Source of the DNA: Hymenobacter nitidus
GTDB lineage: Bacteria; Bacteroidota; Bacteroidia; Cytophagales; Hymenobacteraceae
DNA length: 64,000 nucleotides
Reading direction: 5' to 3'
Assembly: GCF_020447315.1 (NCBI RefSeq)
Contig: NZ_JAJADQ010000001.1
Location: 434,001 to 498,000, forward strand
In this document: positions 26,328 to 33,922 of the stretch, one piece after another
Numbering within the stretch: the first letter of the stretch is position 1
Layout of the letters: each line of letters opens with the position of its first letter
Translations under genes and position numbers: made by a program
The notes under the pieces: generated by a model
Told to the model about the DNA's origin: nothing
The model's database searches: none
The model's input: the letters and a program-made list of their open reading frames with translations, nothing else

Positions 26328-28139
26328 ATGAGTCGATTTGCCGCTACTACTCTTTTGTTGCTGGGCATGCTGCTAGCCCAGCCGGGCTATGCCCAGCAGC
26401 CGGCCGGCAAGGAAACTCCGGCGGTTGATCCTAAGCCCCAGAAGCTCAGCCGTAAAGAGCGCAAAGAGCTGGCGCGCCGTGCCGAACTGGATGCGGCGCG
26501 CCAGCAAGTGCGCGAGCTGTCGGAGAAAGACCGCGAAATGAGCGAGTCGTTCTTCGTGGAGGGTGTGAAGTACGTGCTGCTCGAAGACTACAACAAAGCC
26601 TTGGAACGCCTGCTGAAGGCCTACGCCCTGAACCCGACCAACGCGGCCATCAACTACAAGATTGCCGAAACCAACCTGCTCAGCGGCAACCTCAAGGATG
26701 CCACCAACTTCGCGCAGGTAGCCGTCAAGCTCGACCCCAAGAATTCGTACTACTACCTGCTGCTGGCCCAGATTTATTCCTCCCAGAAACAGTACGACCA
26801 GGCCGCCAAGGTCTACACCAGCCTGATTAAGGACGTGCCCGACTCGGGCTACTACCTGTTTAACCTAGCCGACCTGTACATGGCCCAGGGCAAGCTGAAC
26901 GAGGCCCTGACCACGTTTGAGCAGGCCGAAAAGCAGTTTGGCCCCCTGGATGAGGTGTCGTTCAAGAAGCAGCAGATTTACCTCAAGCAGAACAACCTCG
27001 ACAAGGCCCTGCAGGAAGGCGAGGCGCTGATTGCCTCCAACCCCGACGAAATCCGCTACGTGCTGGCCCAGGCCGAGATGTACGCGGTAAACAATCGGTT
27101 TCCGGATGCCATCCGGGTGGCGGAAAAGGCCCTGAAGCAGGACCCCGACAACCCCCAGGCCCGCATGATTCTGGCCGACATCTACCGCCAGCAACAGAAC
27201 AAGCCCGAGTCGGACAAGCAGATCAAGCTGGCGTTTGAAAGTCCGGCGCTGGACATCGATGAGAAAGTTCGGATTCTAGTTGACTACATCAAGCAGCTAC
27301 CCAACCCGGCCCTGGAGAAAATAGCCCTGGATTTGGCCGACATTACCACCCGGGTACACCCGAAGGAAGCCAAGGCCTTTTCCGTAGCCGGCGATATTCA
27401 AACCATTACGGAGCGCAAAGAGCAGGCCCGCGCCAATTACCTCAAGGCCATCCGGCTCGACAACTCCAAGTTCCAGATCTGGCAGCAGGTGGTGCTTATT
27501 GATGCCGAGCTAAACCAGATTGACTCCTTGCTGCGCCACACCGATCGGGCCCTGGAGCTGTTTCCAAACCAGGCCCCGCTGTGGTATTACAACGGTGTGG
27601 CCCAGTTGCTGAAGAAACAGCCCGTGAAAGGCGTTAAAGCCCTGGAGTACGGCCGCAAGCTCTCGACCGATAACCCCGAGCTGCTGGCCCAGATTGACAC
27701 CCAGCTCGGCGACGCCTACCACGAGTTGAAGGAGTACGCCAAGTCGGATGCGGCCTACGAATCGGCCCTGACCTTTGACGCCAACAACGCCCAGGCCCTG
27801 AACAACTATAGCTACTTCCTGTCGGTGCGGGGCGAGAAGCTGGAACGGGCCAAGGAAATGTCGGGCAAGCTGGTAAAGCAGTTTCCCAACAACGACACCT
27901 ACCTCGACACCTACGCCTGGGTGCTCTACAAGCTGAAGGATTACACCGGGGCCCGGCAAAACCTGGAGAAGGCGCTGAAAACCAGTACCGACGCCACCAT
28001 CATCGAGCACTACGGCGACGTGCTGTTTCAGCTCGGGGAAAAAGAACTGGCCATGGCCGAGTGGCAACGAGCCAAAAAAGCGGGCGGGGCCTCAGCCCTG
28101 ATTGACCGCAAGATCAAAGACAAAAAACTATATGAATAA
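26328..28139 (+). CDS. Exported tetratricopeptide-repeat protein
   Basis: A 603-aa protein with a signal peptide (ending GYA, then Gln) and a short basic linker (LSRKERKELARRAELD). From about residue 70 to the end it is tandem TPR helices, for example NPTNAAINYKIAETNLLSGN, PKNSYYYLLLAQIYSSQKQY and NNAQALNNYSYFLSVRGEKL. It would be a periplasmic or envelope scaffold for protein contacts. Its last 8 nt overlap the DUF4292 lipoprotein start, so the two products are probably made in step. That linkage suggests a shared role in outer-membrane or cell-wall assembly, which is inference. Confidence 0.88.
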   Translation: MSRFAATTLLLLGMLLAQPGYAQQPAGKETPAVDPKPQKLSRKERKELARRAELDAARQQVRELSEKDREMSESFFVEGVKYVLLEDYNKALERLLKAYALNPTNAAINYKIAETNLLSGNLKDATNFAQVAVKLDPKNSYYYLLLAQIYSSQKQYDQAAKVYTSLIKDVPDSGYYLFNLADLYMAQGKLNEALTTFEQAEKQFGPLDEVSFKKQQIYLKQNNLDKALQEGEALIASNPDEIRYVLAQAEMYAVNNRFPDAIRVAEKALKQDPDNPQARMILADIYRQQQNKPESDKQIKLAFESPALDIDEKVRILVDYIKQLPNPALEKIALDLADITTRVHPKEAKAFSVAGDIQTITERKEQARANYLKAIRLDNSKFQIWQQVVLIDAELNQIDSLLRHTDRALELFPNQAPLWYYNGVAQLLKKQPVKGVKALEYGRKLSTDNPELLAQIDTQLGDAYHELKEYAKSDAAYESALTFDANNAQALNNYSYFLSVRGEKLERAKEMSGKLVKQFPNNDTYLDTYAWVLYKLKDYTGARQNLEKALKTSTDATIIEHYGDVLFQLGEKELAMAEWQRAKKAGGASALIDRKIKDKKLYE

Positions 28140-28902
28140 GTGCTTTCCGCTGGTGTTGCTGTGGGTGGGCCTGCTACTGAGTGGCTGTAGCAGCAAGATT
28201 TTCCCAACCAAAACGGCCACAACGGCCGCGCCAGCCAAAGGCTCTGAACTGGTGAAAGCCAAAAATCTGGAGTTCCGCTACCTCAAGGCCAAGGGCAGAA
28301 TCAAGATTGACACGCCCGAACTGCAGCAAACGGCCAACCTGAATCTGCGCGTGCGCAAGGACAGCGCCATCTGGCTGTCGGTGTCGTTGGGCATTGAGGG
28401 CGTGCGGGCCTATATCACCCGCGACTCGGTACAGGTCATCAACTACCTGCAGAAGGAGTACTACGCCGGCGACTACGCCTACCTGAGCCGCCTGCTGAAC
28501 GTGCCCGTGACCTACGACCGGGTGCAGGCCCTGCTGCTGGGCAACTACCTGCCGGCCGAGGCCAGCACCTCGCCCAAGATTGATGACCAGGGCGCCATGC
28601 AGCAGGTCGAGTTTCAGGAAGGCAATGTGCTCATTACCCAGCTCATCGAGCTGACCCGTAACCGCGTGCAGCAGATCAAGCTGGCCGAGCAGCAGACGAA
28701 AAACAACTTCACGGTCGACTTCTCCGACTTCCGCCCGCTGGCTCCCAGCGGGATGCCTTTTGCCTACGCTGTGCTGGTGCAGGGCCAGCCTACGGCCGGC
28801 AAGCTGGCCACGGCCTCTATCAACTACCGCAACGTGGATGTAGACCAGGAGCGTCTTGCCTTCCCGTTCTCGGTTCCGAAGGGCTATGTTCGCAAAAAGT
28901 AA
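28132..28902 (+). CDS. DUF4292 family lipoprotein
   Basis: A 256-aa lipoprotein starting at the ATG that overlaps the TPR gene stop. The lipobox LLSGC gives a lipidated Cys19. The mature part is a series of amphipathic strands (YLKAKGRIKIDTPELQ, ANLNLRVRKDSAIWLSVSLGIEGVRAYITRDSVQVINY) with the overall pattern of the LolA/LolB fold: a curved sheet with a hydrophobic interior. This similarity is my reading of strand order, not a computed match. A role in lipoprotein or lipid handling at the outer membrane would fit. Its 3' end overlaps the EnvC-like gene by 17 nt. Confidence 0.82.
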   Translation: MNKCFPLVLLWVGLLLSGCSSKIFPTKTATTAAPAKGSELVKAKNLEFRYLKAKGRIKIDTPELQQTANLNLRVRKDSAIWLSVSLGIEGVRAYITRDSVQVINYLQKEYYAGDYAYLSRLLNVPVTYDRVQALLLGNYLPAEASTSPKIDDQGAMQQVEFQEGNVLITQLIELTRNRVQQIKLAEQQTKNNFTVDFSDFRPLAPSGMPFAYAVLVQGQPTAGKLATASINYRNVDVDQERLAFPFSVPKGYVRKK

Positions 28903-30280
28903 GCGTACCGCGTTTTTCCTGGTTGTTGCTGGCTTGCTTTTGTGGCAAGAGTCCCCGGCGTGGGCCCAGCGCAGCACCCGCCCCGCTGCCGCTACTACCC
29001 GGAAAAAGAGCAAAGCCCAGCTGGAACGGGAACGGCGCGCTACCCTCAGACGCATTCAGGAAACCAGCCGCATTCTGGAGCAAACCCAGAAGCAGAAACA
29101 GGCGTCGGTGGGCCAATTGAATGCCCTGAAGGAAAAGCTGACCGTGCAGCAGGGCGTCATCAGGAATATCTCCTCGGAGCTGAAGTACATCGAATCGGAT
29201 GTGAAGCAGACCGAAACGCAGGTGCAGCAAACCCAGCAGAGCCTGGAGCAGCTGCGGGCCGAGTACGCCCGCATGATCTACGCCTCGTCCAAGACGGCGA
29301 ACAGCTACAACCGCATCATGTTCCTGTTTGCGGCCGAGTCGTTCAATCAGTTTATGCTGCGCCTGCGCTATATCCGGCAGTATTCGGAAGTACGCAAGGC
29401 CCAGGCCGCCCAGATTTCGAGCACCAAGCAGCGCTTGAGTCAGCAGCTGACGGGCCTCACGGTGAAAAAGCAGGAGAAAAGCTCCCTGCTGTCGAATCAG
29501 CTGTCCGAGAAGCGCAATCTGGTGACCCTGAAAACCCAGCAGGACCAGGTCGTGACCAAGCTGAGCCAGCAGGAAGAAGGGCTGCGCCAGGAGCTGGCCG
29601 CCCGCCAGCAGGCCATCAGCCGCCTCGACAACCTGATTGCGGAGCGCGTGCGGGAGGAAATTGCCCGCGCCGCCCGGGCGGCGGCTCGCGCCGCGGCGGC
29701 CAAAGCCCGCGCCGAAGCAGCCCGCGCTAACGCCAGCTCGGGCAGTGCCCCGGCCCGTAGCCCCAGCGCCACCAGCCGGGCCGCCACGGCCGCGGCCGAA
29801 GCCGCGGAGGAAGCTGCCGTGGAGCGCGTCGACAAAGTGACTCTGACGCCCGAAACGGCGGAGCTGTCGTCGTCTTTTGCCGACAACCGGGGCCGACTGC
29901 TGTGGCCGGTGGCCAAGGGTTTCATTTCCCAGCGTTTCGGCCGGCACGCGCACCCCGTGCTCAAAAACGTCATCGTCGAAAACCGTGGGGTCGATATTCA
30001 GACCAGCGCCGGGGAGCCGGTCCGATCTATCTTCGAGGGCAAGGTGCTGACCGTATCCAGCATTGCGGGCATGAATAACATCGTCATGATTCAGCACGGG
30101 GAGTACTTCACCGTGTACGCCAAGCTGCGCACCGTGAGTGTAACGGAGGGCCAGCAGGTCAATATGCGCCAGCAGATCGGCACGGTGTATACCAACGCAG
30201 AGGGCACCTCGGAACTGCAGTTTCAGGTGTGGCGCAACAGCTCGAATCTGAACCCGGAAAACTGGCTGGGCCGCAAGTAA
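28886..30280 (+). CDS. EnvC-like murein hydrolase activator with degenerate LytM domain
   Basis: A 464-aa periplasmic protein. The signal peptide ends AWA, followed by Gln; the ATG at 28886 lies inside the DUF4292 gene. Residues ~45-270 are a long coiled coil (KAQLERERRATLRRIQETSR onward), then an Ala/Arg-rich linker. The M23/LytM domain starts near 335. Zinc ligands expected in M23 enzymes are missing: the usual H-x-G-x-D segment reads ENRGVDI, the YAH position is YAKL, and the final H-x-H is replaced by SELQFQVW. It is therefore probably an inactive LytM domain that activates amidases, as EnvC does, during daughter-cell separation. Confidence 0.85.
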   Translation: MFAKSKRTAFFLVVAGLLLWQESPAWAQRSTRPAAATTRKKSKAQLERERRATLRRIQETSRILEQTQKQKQASVGQLNALKEKLTVQQGVIRNISSELKYIESDVKQTETQVQQTQQSLEQLRAEYARMIYASSKTANSYNRIMFLFAAESFNQFMLRLRYIRQYSEVRKAQAAQISSTKQRLSQQLTGLTVKKQEKSSLLSNQLSEKRNLVTLKTQQDQVVTKLSQQEEGLRQELAARQQAISRLDNLIAERVREEIARAARAAARAAAAKARAEAARANASSGSAPARSPSATSRAATAAAEAAEEAAVERVDKVTLTPETAELSSSFADNRGRLLWPVAKGFISQRFGRHAHPVLKNVIVENRGVDIQTSAGEPVRSIFEGKVLTVSSIAGMNNIVMIQHGEYFTVYAKLRTVSVTEGQQVNMRQQIGTVYTNAEGTSELQFQVWRNSSNLNPENWLGRK

Positions 30281-30300
30281 GGCGGCTGGCGGCAGGGCAT

Positions 30301-30326
30301 AAAAAAACACCGTACAGCGTACGGTG
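30301..30326 (-). terminator. Intrinsic terminator
   Basis: An 8-bp perfect stem (30308-30315 with 30319-30326) has a minus-strand T7 run at 30307-30301. It can end the minus-strand GAF-LytTR transcript and may also stop plus-strand readthrough after the EnvC-like gene. Nothing else is seen in 30327-30524. Confidence 0.75.
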
Positions 30327-30524
30327 CCTTTCTGAGCTATGAAAACAAACTTAGCTACCAGAAACCTCTTCGCAACGGCGCAGACTCTGCAGCCTCCGCC
30401 AGCAACGGAGCATTCCTTGATAACAGGACGAAAGATAGGTGAACCCTCGCCAAATACCACCACCTTTCGCTGAAACAGCAATTTTCCTCGCTAAAGGAAA
30501 CGATTCATTATCTGGCCTGCGCCG

Positions 30525-31487
30525 CTATACCAGGTTCAGCCGGCCCAGCAGCCCAGCCTTGTAGGAGCTGCCAATTGGGACGGGCAGCAGGTTGGTAACG
30601 GAGTCAGTGCCCCGGCCCGTATCCACGATGGCCGCATCAGCCTCAATGGCCACGATACGGTCGAGCCGCACGATGTATTTGCGGTGCACCCGAGCAAACT
30701 CGCGGGGCGGCAGCTTGGTTTCCAGCTCCTTCATGGTGCTGTATACTGTGTGCCGCTCGCGCCCGGCATAGATATTCACGTAGTCGCCCAGGGCTTCCAC
30801 ATAGCGGATATCGGCCGCACTGACGCGCACCAGCTTGTGGTCCTGCTTGATAAACAGCTCATTGCGGCTTACCATATACAGCGAATCGGCCGCGTCGTTA
30901 GCCATGCGCAGCAGCCCTTCGAGCTTGCGCTGCTCCTGCTCGATTTGCAGACGGGCCCGCCGCAGTTCCAGGTGCGACACCACTTCCCGGGCCAGAATAC
31001 GCAGGGCTTCTCGCTGCTGCTCGGTAAGGCGCCGCGGCACCCGGTCGATGGCGCAGAGCGTGCCCAGGGCCTGCCCTTCGGGCGTTATCAGCGGGGCGCC
31101 GGCGTAGAAGCGGATGCCCGGGTCATTCACCACCAGCGGGTTGTTACTAAACAAGGGGTCTTCGCAGGCATTCTCTACCTCGTAGACGTTGTTGCCAAAC
31201 ATGGCATGCTGGCAAAAGGAAATCTCGCGGTGCGTACTCTCCACTCCGCCCAGCCCCACGTTGGCCTTAAACCACTGCCGGTCACCGTCAATCAGGGAAA
31301 CCAGGGAAATCGGCGTGCCGCAGATGTAGGCGGCCAGCTTGGCCAGATCATCGAAGACCTGTTCAGGAGGCGTATCCAGAATCTGGTAGTTGCGCAGCGT
31401 TTCTAAGCGGTCAGCTTCGCTGATGGTCCCGTGGAAATGGTTTGCTAAGGCGTGGGGCGAAATGGTAGAGCTTGGTTTGGCTGGCAT
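30525..31487 (-). CDS. GAF-LytTR transcriptional regulator
   Basis: A 320-aa single-chain sensor-regulator. A GAF domain spans about residues 35-185 (YQILDTPPEQVFDDLAKLAA, then FCQHAM, ending LGTLCAIDRVPRRLT). A short coiled coil (LELRRARLQIEQEQRKLEGLL) links it to a C-terminal LytTR DNA-binding domain from about 215 (ADIRYVEALGDYVNIY, then FARVHRKYIVRLDRI). The usual response-regulator receiver domain is replaced by GAF, so it may sense a small ligand or redox state directly. The gene is divergent from the tatA pair across a 334-bp A+T-rich region, which is a natural place for its binding site. Confidence 0.88.
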   Translation of the reverse strand: MPAKPSSTISPHALANHFHGTISEADRLETLRNYQILDTPPEQVFDDLAKLAAYICGTPISLVSLIDGDRQWFKANVGLGGVESTHREISFCQHAMFGNNVYEVENACEDPLFSNNPLVVNDPGIRFYAGAPLITPEGQALGTLCAIDRVPRRLTEQQREALRILAREVVSHLELRRARLQIEQEQRKLEGLLRMANDAADSLYMVSRNELFIKQDHKLVRVSAADIRYVEALGDYVNIYAGRERHTVYSTMKELETKLPPREFARVHRKYIVRLDRIVAIEADAAIVDTGRGTDSVTNLLPVPIGSSYKAGLLGRLNLV

Positions 31488-31821
31488 TGGTCAAGCAAAT
31501 GAAGGCAGTATGAGGCAGCTACCATAACAACCTAAAAATAAAAATGCTTCAGAAAAAATACTGTTTGGTTGCTATTCATTCTGAATTTTATGAATAAAGC
31601 ACAACAGTAATCGAACAGTACGCATGATGCGAACGGCTGAAGATTCGGATACGTACGTTTTTAATTCCGGGGATGGATTGGGCTACGGCCAGAAATATTT
31701 TCCGCAAAACTAGCCGGTGAAAATCATTTGAAAATTATGGGGTACTTTTACCAATCCTAACCGGCTCTTATTCGCGTACAATAAGCTTTGCCACTCCAAA
31801 ACGGCCTTTGGCCATTTGACT
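31488..31821. other. A+T-rich divergent intergenic region
   Basis: 334 bp between the GAF-LytTR gene and tatA. A 7-bp inverted repeat (31573-31579 with 31590-31596) could be an operator. TACGTTTT (31654-31661) and TACTTTTA (31743-31750) are each one mismatch from the -7 consensus. No gene is seen. Confidence 0.4.
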
Positions 31822-32043
31822 ATGACTCTTGCCTCGCTTTTTCTGATCGGTAGCTTCGGAACCACCGAAATTCTGCTGATTCTTTTTGTTATTATCTTGT
31901 TGTTCGGTGCCAAGCGCATTCCTGAGTTGGCCAAAGGCCTGGGCAAGGGCATCCGCGAGTTCAAGGACGCTTCCAAGGACGAGCAGCCCGAGTTCCGTGA
32001 CCGGCCGGCCAACCCTAACGACCCCACGCAGCCCCGTCTGTAA
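31822..32043 (+). CDS. tatA: Twin-arginine translocase TatA/E-type subunit, first copy
   Basis: A 73-aa single-span membrane protein of the Tat system, which exports folded proteins. The start is the ATG at 31822. The transmembrane helix ([17 protein letters not shown]) is followed by the conserved hinge [12 protein letters not shown] and an amphipathic helix [10 protein letters not shown]. The tail is short and polar ([16 protein letters not shown]). No tatC lies in the window, so the partner subunit must be elsewhere. The second TatA-like gene begins 12 bp downstream, probably from the same transcript. Confidence 0.93.
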   Translation: MTLASLFLIGSFGTTEILLILFVIILLFGAKRIPELAKGLGKGIREFKDASKDEQPEFRDRPANPNDPTQPRL

Positions 32044-32055
32044 TTCAGTAGCCTC

Positions 32056-32472
32056 ATGCAGACTCCCACGCTTCTCTTCTTAGGCGACCTCGGCGGCGGC
32101 GAAATCATGCTGATCATGGTCGTTATCCTGATCTTCTTCGGCGCCAATAAGATTCCCGAGCTGGCCCGTGGCCTGGGCAAAGGCATCCGCGAGTTCAAAG
32201 ACGCTTCGCGCGAAATCCGCAGCGAATTTGAAAACGCCGACCAGCCCCGCTACCAGGCTCCGCCTCAACCTGCTTACCCCGTAGCCCCTGCTCCGCCCGT
32301 TGTTGAAGAGCCAACAACTCCGGTGCACCCGGCGCATCATAACGATGCTGCCGCCGCTGCTACTACCTATACCGCTCCCGCTACTACGGTAGCTCCGCCC
32401 ATGGACGGTGGCATTACGCCCCCGGTACCTACTACGGAAGAGCGGCCCCGCCTTGATCAAATGACCAACTGA
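32056..32472 (+). CDS. tatA: Twin-arginine translocase TatA/E-type subunit, second copy with long tail
   Basis: A 138-aa paralogue of the preceding gene. The helix (EIMLIMVVILIFFGANK), hinge (IPELARGLGKG) and amphipathic helix ([11 protein letters not shown]) are nearly the same, which indicates tandem duplication. It differs in a ~85-residue Pro/Ala/Thr-rich C-terminal tail (PAPPVVEEPTTPVHPAHH). A TatB-like role is possible for a longer-tailed paralogue, although the hinge is TatA-type. The gatA start lies 10 bp past its stop, so the operon continues. Confidence 0.88.
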   Translation: MQTPTLLFLGDLGGGEIMLIMVVILIFFGANKIPELARGLGKGIREFKDASREIRSEFENADQPRYQAPPQPAYPVAPAPPVVEEPTTPVHPAHHNDAAAAATTYTAPATTVAPPMDGGITPPVPTTEERPRLDQMTN

Positions 32473-32482
32473 TAGCAACCAC

Positions 32483-33922
32483 TTGAGACGCTTTACCTCT
32501 CTTACGGAAGTTCGCAACGAGCTGACGGCAGGCACCACGACCTGCCGTCAGCTCGTGGAGTATTATCTGGATAACATCCAGAAGAAAAGCCACCTGAATG
32601 CTTTTCTGGAAGTGTGGCCCGACGAAGCCCGCGCTCAGGCCGATGCCGTGGATGCCAAACTAGCCGCCGGCACTGCCGGCAAGCTGGCCGGTATGGTACT
32701 CGGCCTCAAAGACGTGCTGGCTTACAAAGACCACGCGTTGCAGAGCAGCAGCCACATTCTGGACGGCTTCAAGTCGCTGTATACCGGCACCGCCGTGCAG
32801 CGCCTGCTCGATCAGGATGCCATCATCATTGGCCGCCAGAATTGCGACGAGTTTGCCATGGGCGCTTCCAATGAGACGTCCTACTTCGGTCCGGCCCGCA
32901 ATGAAATTGACCCTGAACGGGTGCCCGGCGGTTCGTCGGGCGGCTCGGCCGTGGCCGTGCAGGCCGACCTGTGCCTGGCCTCTATCGGCTCCGATACCGG
33001 CGGCTCGGTGCGGCAGCCGGCGGCGTTTTGCGGCGTTGTCGGTTTCAAGCCCACTTACTCGCGCATTTCGCGTTACGGCCTGGTGGCCTACGCTTCGTCG
33101 TTTGACCAGATTGGCACGCTGACCCGCTCGGTGGAAGACGCGGCCCTGCTGCTGGAAGTAATGGCCGGCCCCGACGATTTTGACAGCACCGTTAGCCAGC
33201 AGCCTGTGCCGGCCTATAGTAAGCTGCTTACGCCCGCCCCGCACTACCGCATCGGTTACATCCGCGACACAATGGAGCGGCCCGGCCTGAACCCGGAAAT
33301 CAAGGCGGCCGTGGAAGACGTGCTGGACACGCTGCGCGGCCAGGGCCATGTGGTGGATGCCGTGGACTTCCCCTACCTCGACTACATCGTACCCTCCTAC
33401 TACATTCTGACCACGGCCGAAGCCAGCTCCAATCTGAGCCGCTTCGACGGGGTGAAGTACGGCTTCCGGGCTCCGGATGCTACCGATCTGGAGTCGCTGT
33501 ACAAGAAAACCCGCGCCCAGGGCTTCGGCCCCGAGGTGCAGCGCCGGATTCTGCTGGGCACTTTCGTGCTGTCGGCTGACTATTACGACGCCTATTATAC
33601 CAAAGCCCAGCGCGTACGTCGTTTGATAAAGGACAAGACCGACGAACTGCTGCGCCAGTACGACTTCCTGGTATTGCCGACCACACCGACCACGGCATTC
33701 AAGATTGGCGAAAACCAGAAAGATGCTTTGGCTATGTATCTGGCCGACATTTTTACCGTACAGGCTTCCCTAGCGGGCGTACCGGCCATTTCGGTACCCG
33801 CCGGCGCCGACGCGGCCGGGCTGCCGATTGGCGTACAGGTGCTCAGCGGCGCGTTCCGCGAGGAGCATCTGCTGGCCTTTGCCAATTCACTCACGGAATC
33901 CCTCACTCCAGCCATTCCTTGA
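32483..33922 (+). CDS. gatA: Asp-tRNA(Asn)/Glu-tRNA(Gln) amidotransferase subunit A
   Basis: A 479-aa amidase-signature enzyme that releases ammonia from glutamine for transamidation of mischarged tRNA by GatB. The Ser-cisSer-Lys triad is complete: Lys76 in GLKDVL, Ser151 in GGSSGGSA and Ser175 in GSDTGGSV, each three residues earlier than in Staphylococcus aureus GatA. The frame has no suitable ATG; a TTG at 32483 (giving MRRFTSLTEVRNEL) starts 10 bp after the tatA stop and fits the family N-terminus. The stop overlaps the next ATG by one base. gatB and gatC are not in the window. Confidence 0.95.
   Translation: MRRFTSLTEVRNELTAGTTTCRQLVEYYLDNIQKKSHLNAFLEVWPDEARAQADAVDAKLAAGTAGKLAGMVLGLKDVLAYKDHALQSSSHILDGFKSLYTGTAVQRLLDQDAIIIGRQNCDEFAMGASNETSYFGPARNEIDPERVPGGSSGGSAVAVQADLCLASIGSDTGGSVRQPAAFCGVVGFKPTYSRISRYGLVAYASSFDQIGTLTRSVEDAALLLEVMAGPDDFDSTVSQQPVPAYSKLLTPAPHYRIGYIRDTMERPGLNPEIKAAVEDVLDTLRGQGHVVDAVDFPYLDYIVPSYYILTTAEASSNLSRFDGVKYGFRAPDATDLESLYKKTRAQGFGPEVQRRILLGTFVLSADYYDAYYTKAQRVRRLIKDKTDELLRQYDFLVLPTTPTTAFKIGENQKDALAMYLADIFTVQASLAGVPAISVPAGADAAGLPIGVQVLSGAFREEHLLAFANSLTESLTPAIP

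Noticed and set aside
28820..30481. 553-codon minus-strand frame over the EnvC-like gene
   Set aside because: It is a shadow of a well-supported gene, and the product has an unnatural Leu/Gly/Ala/Arg composition.
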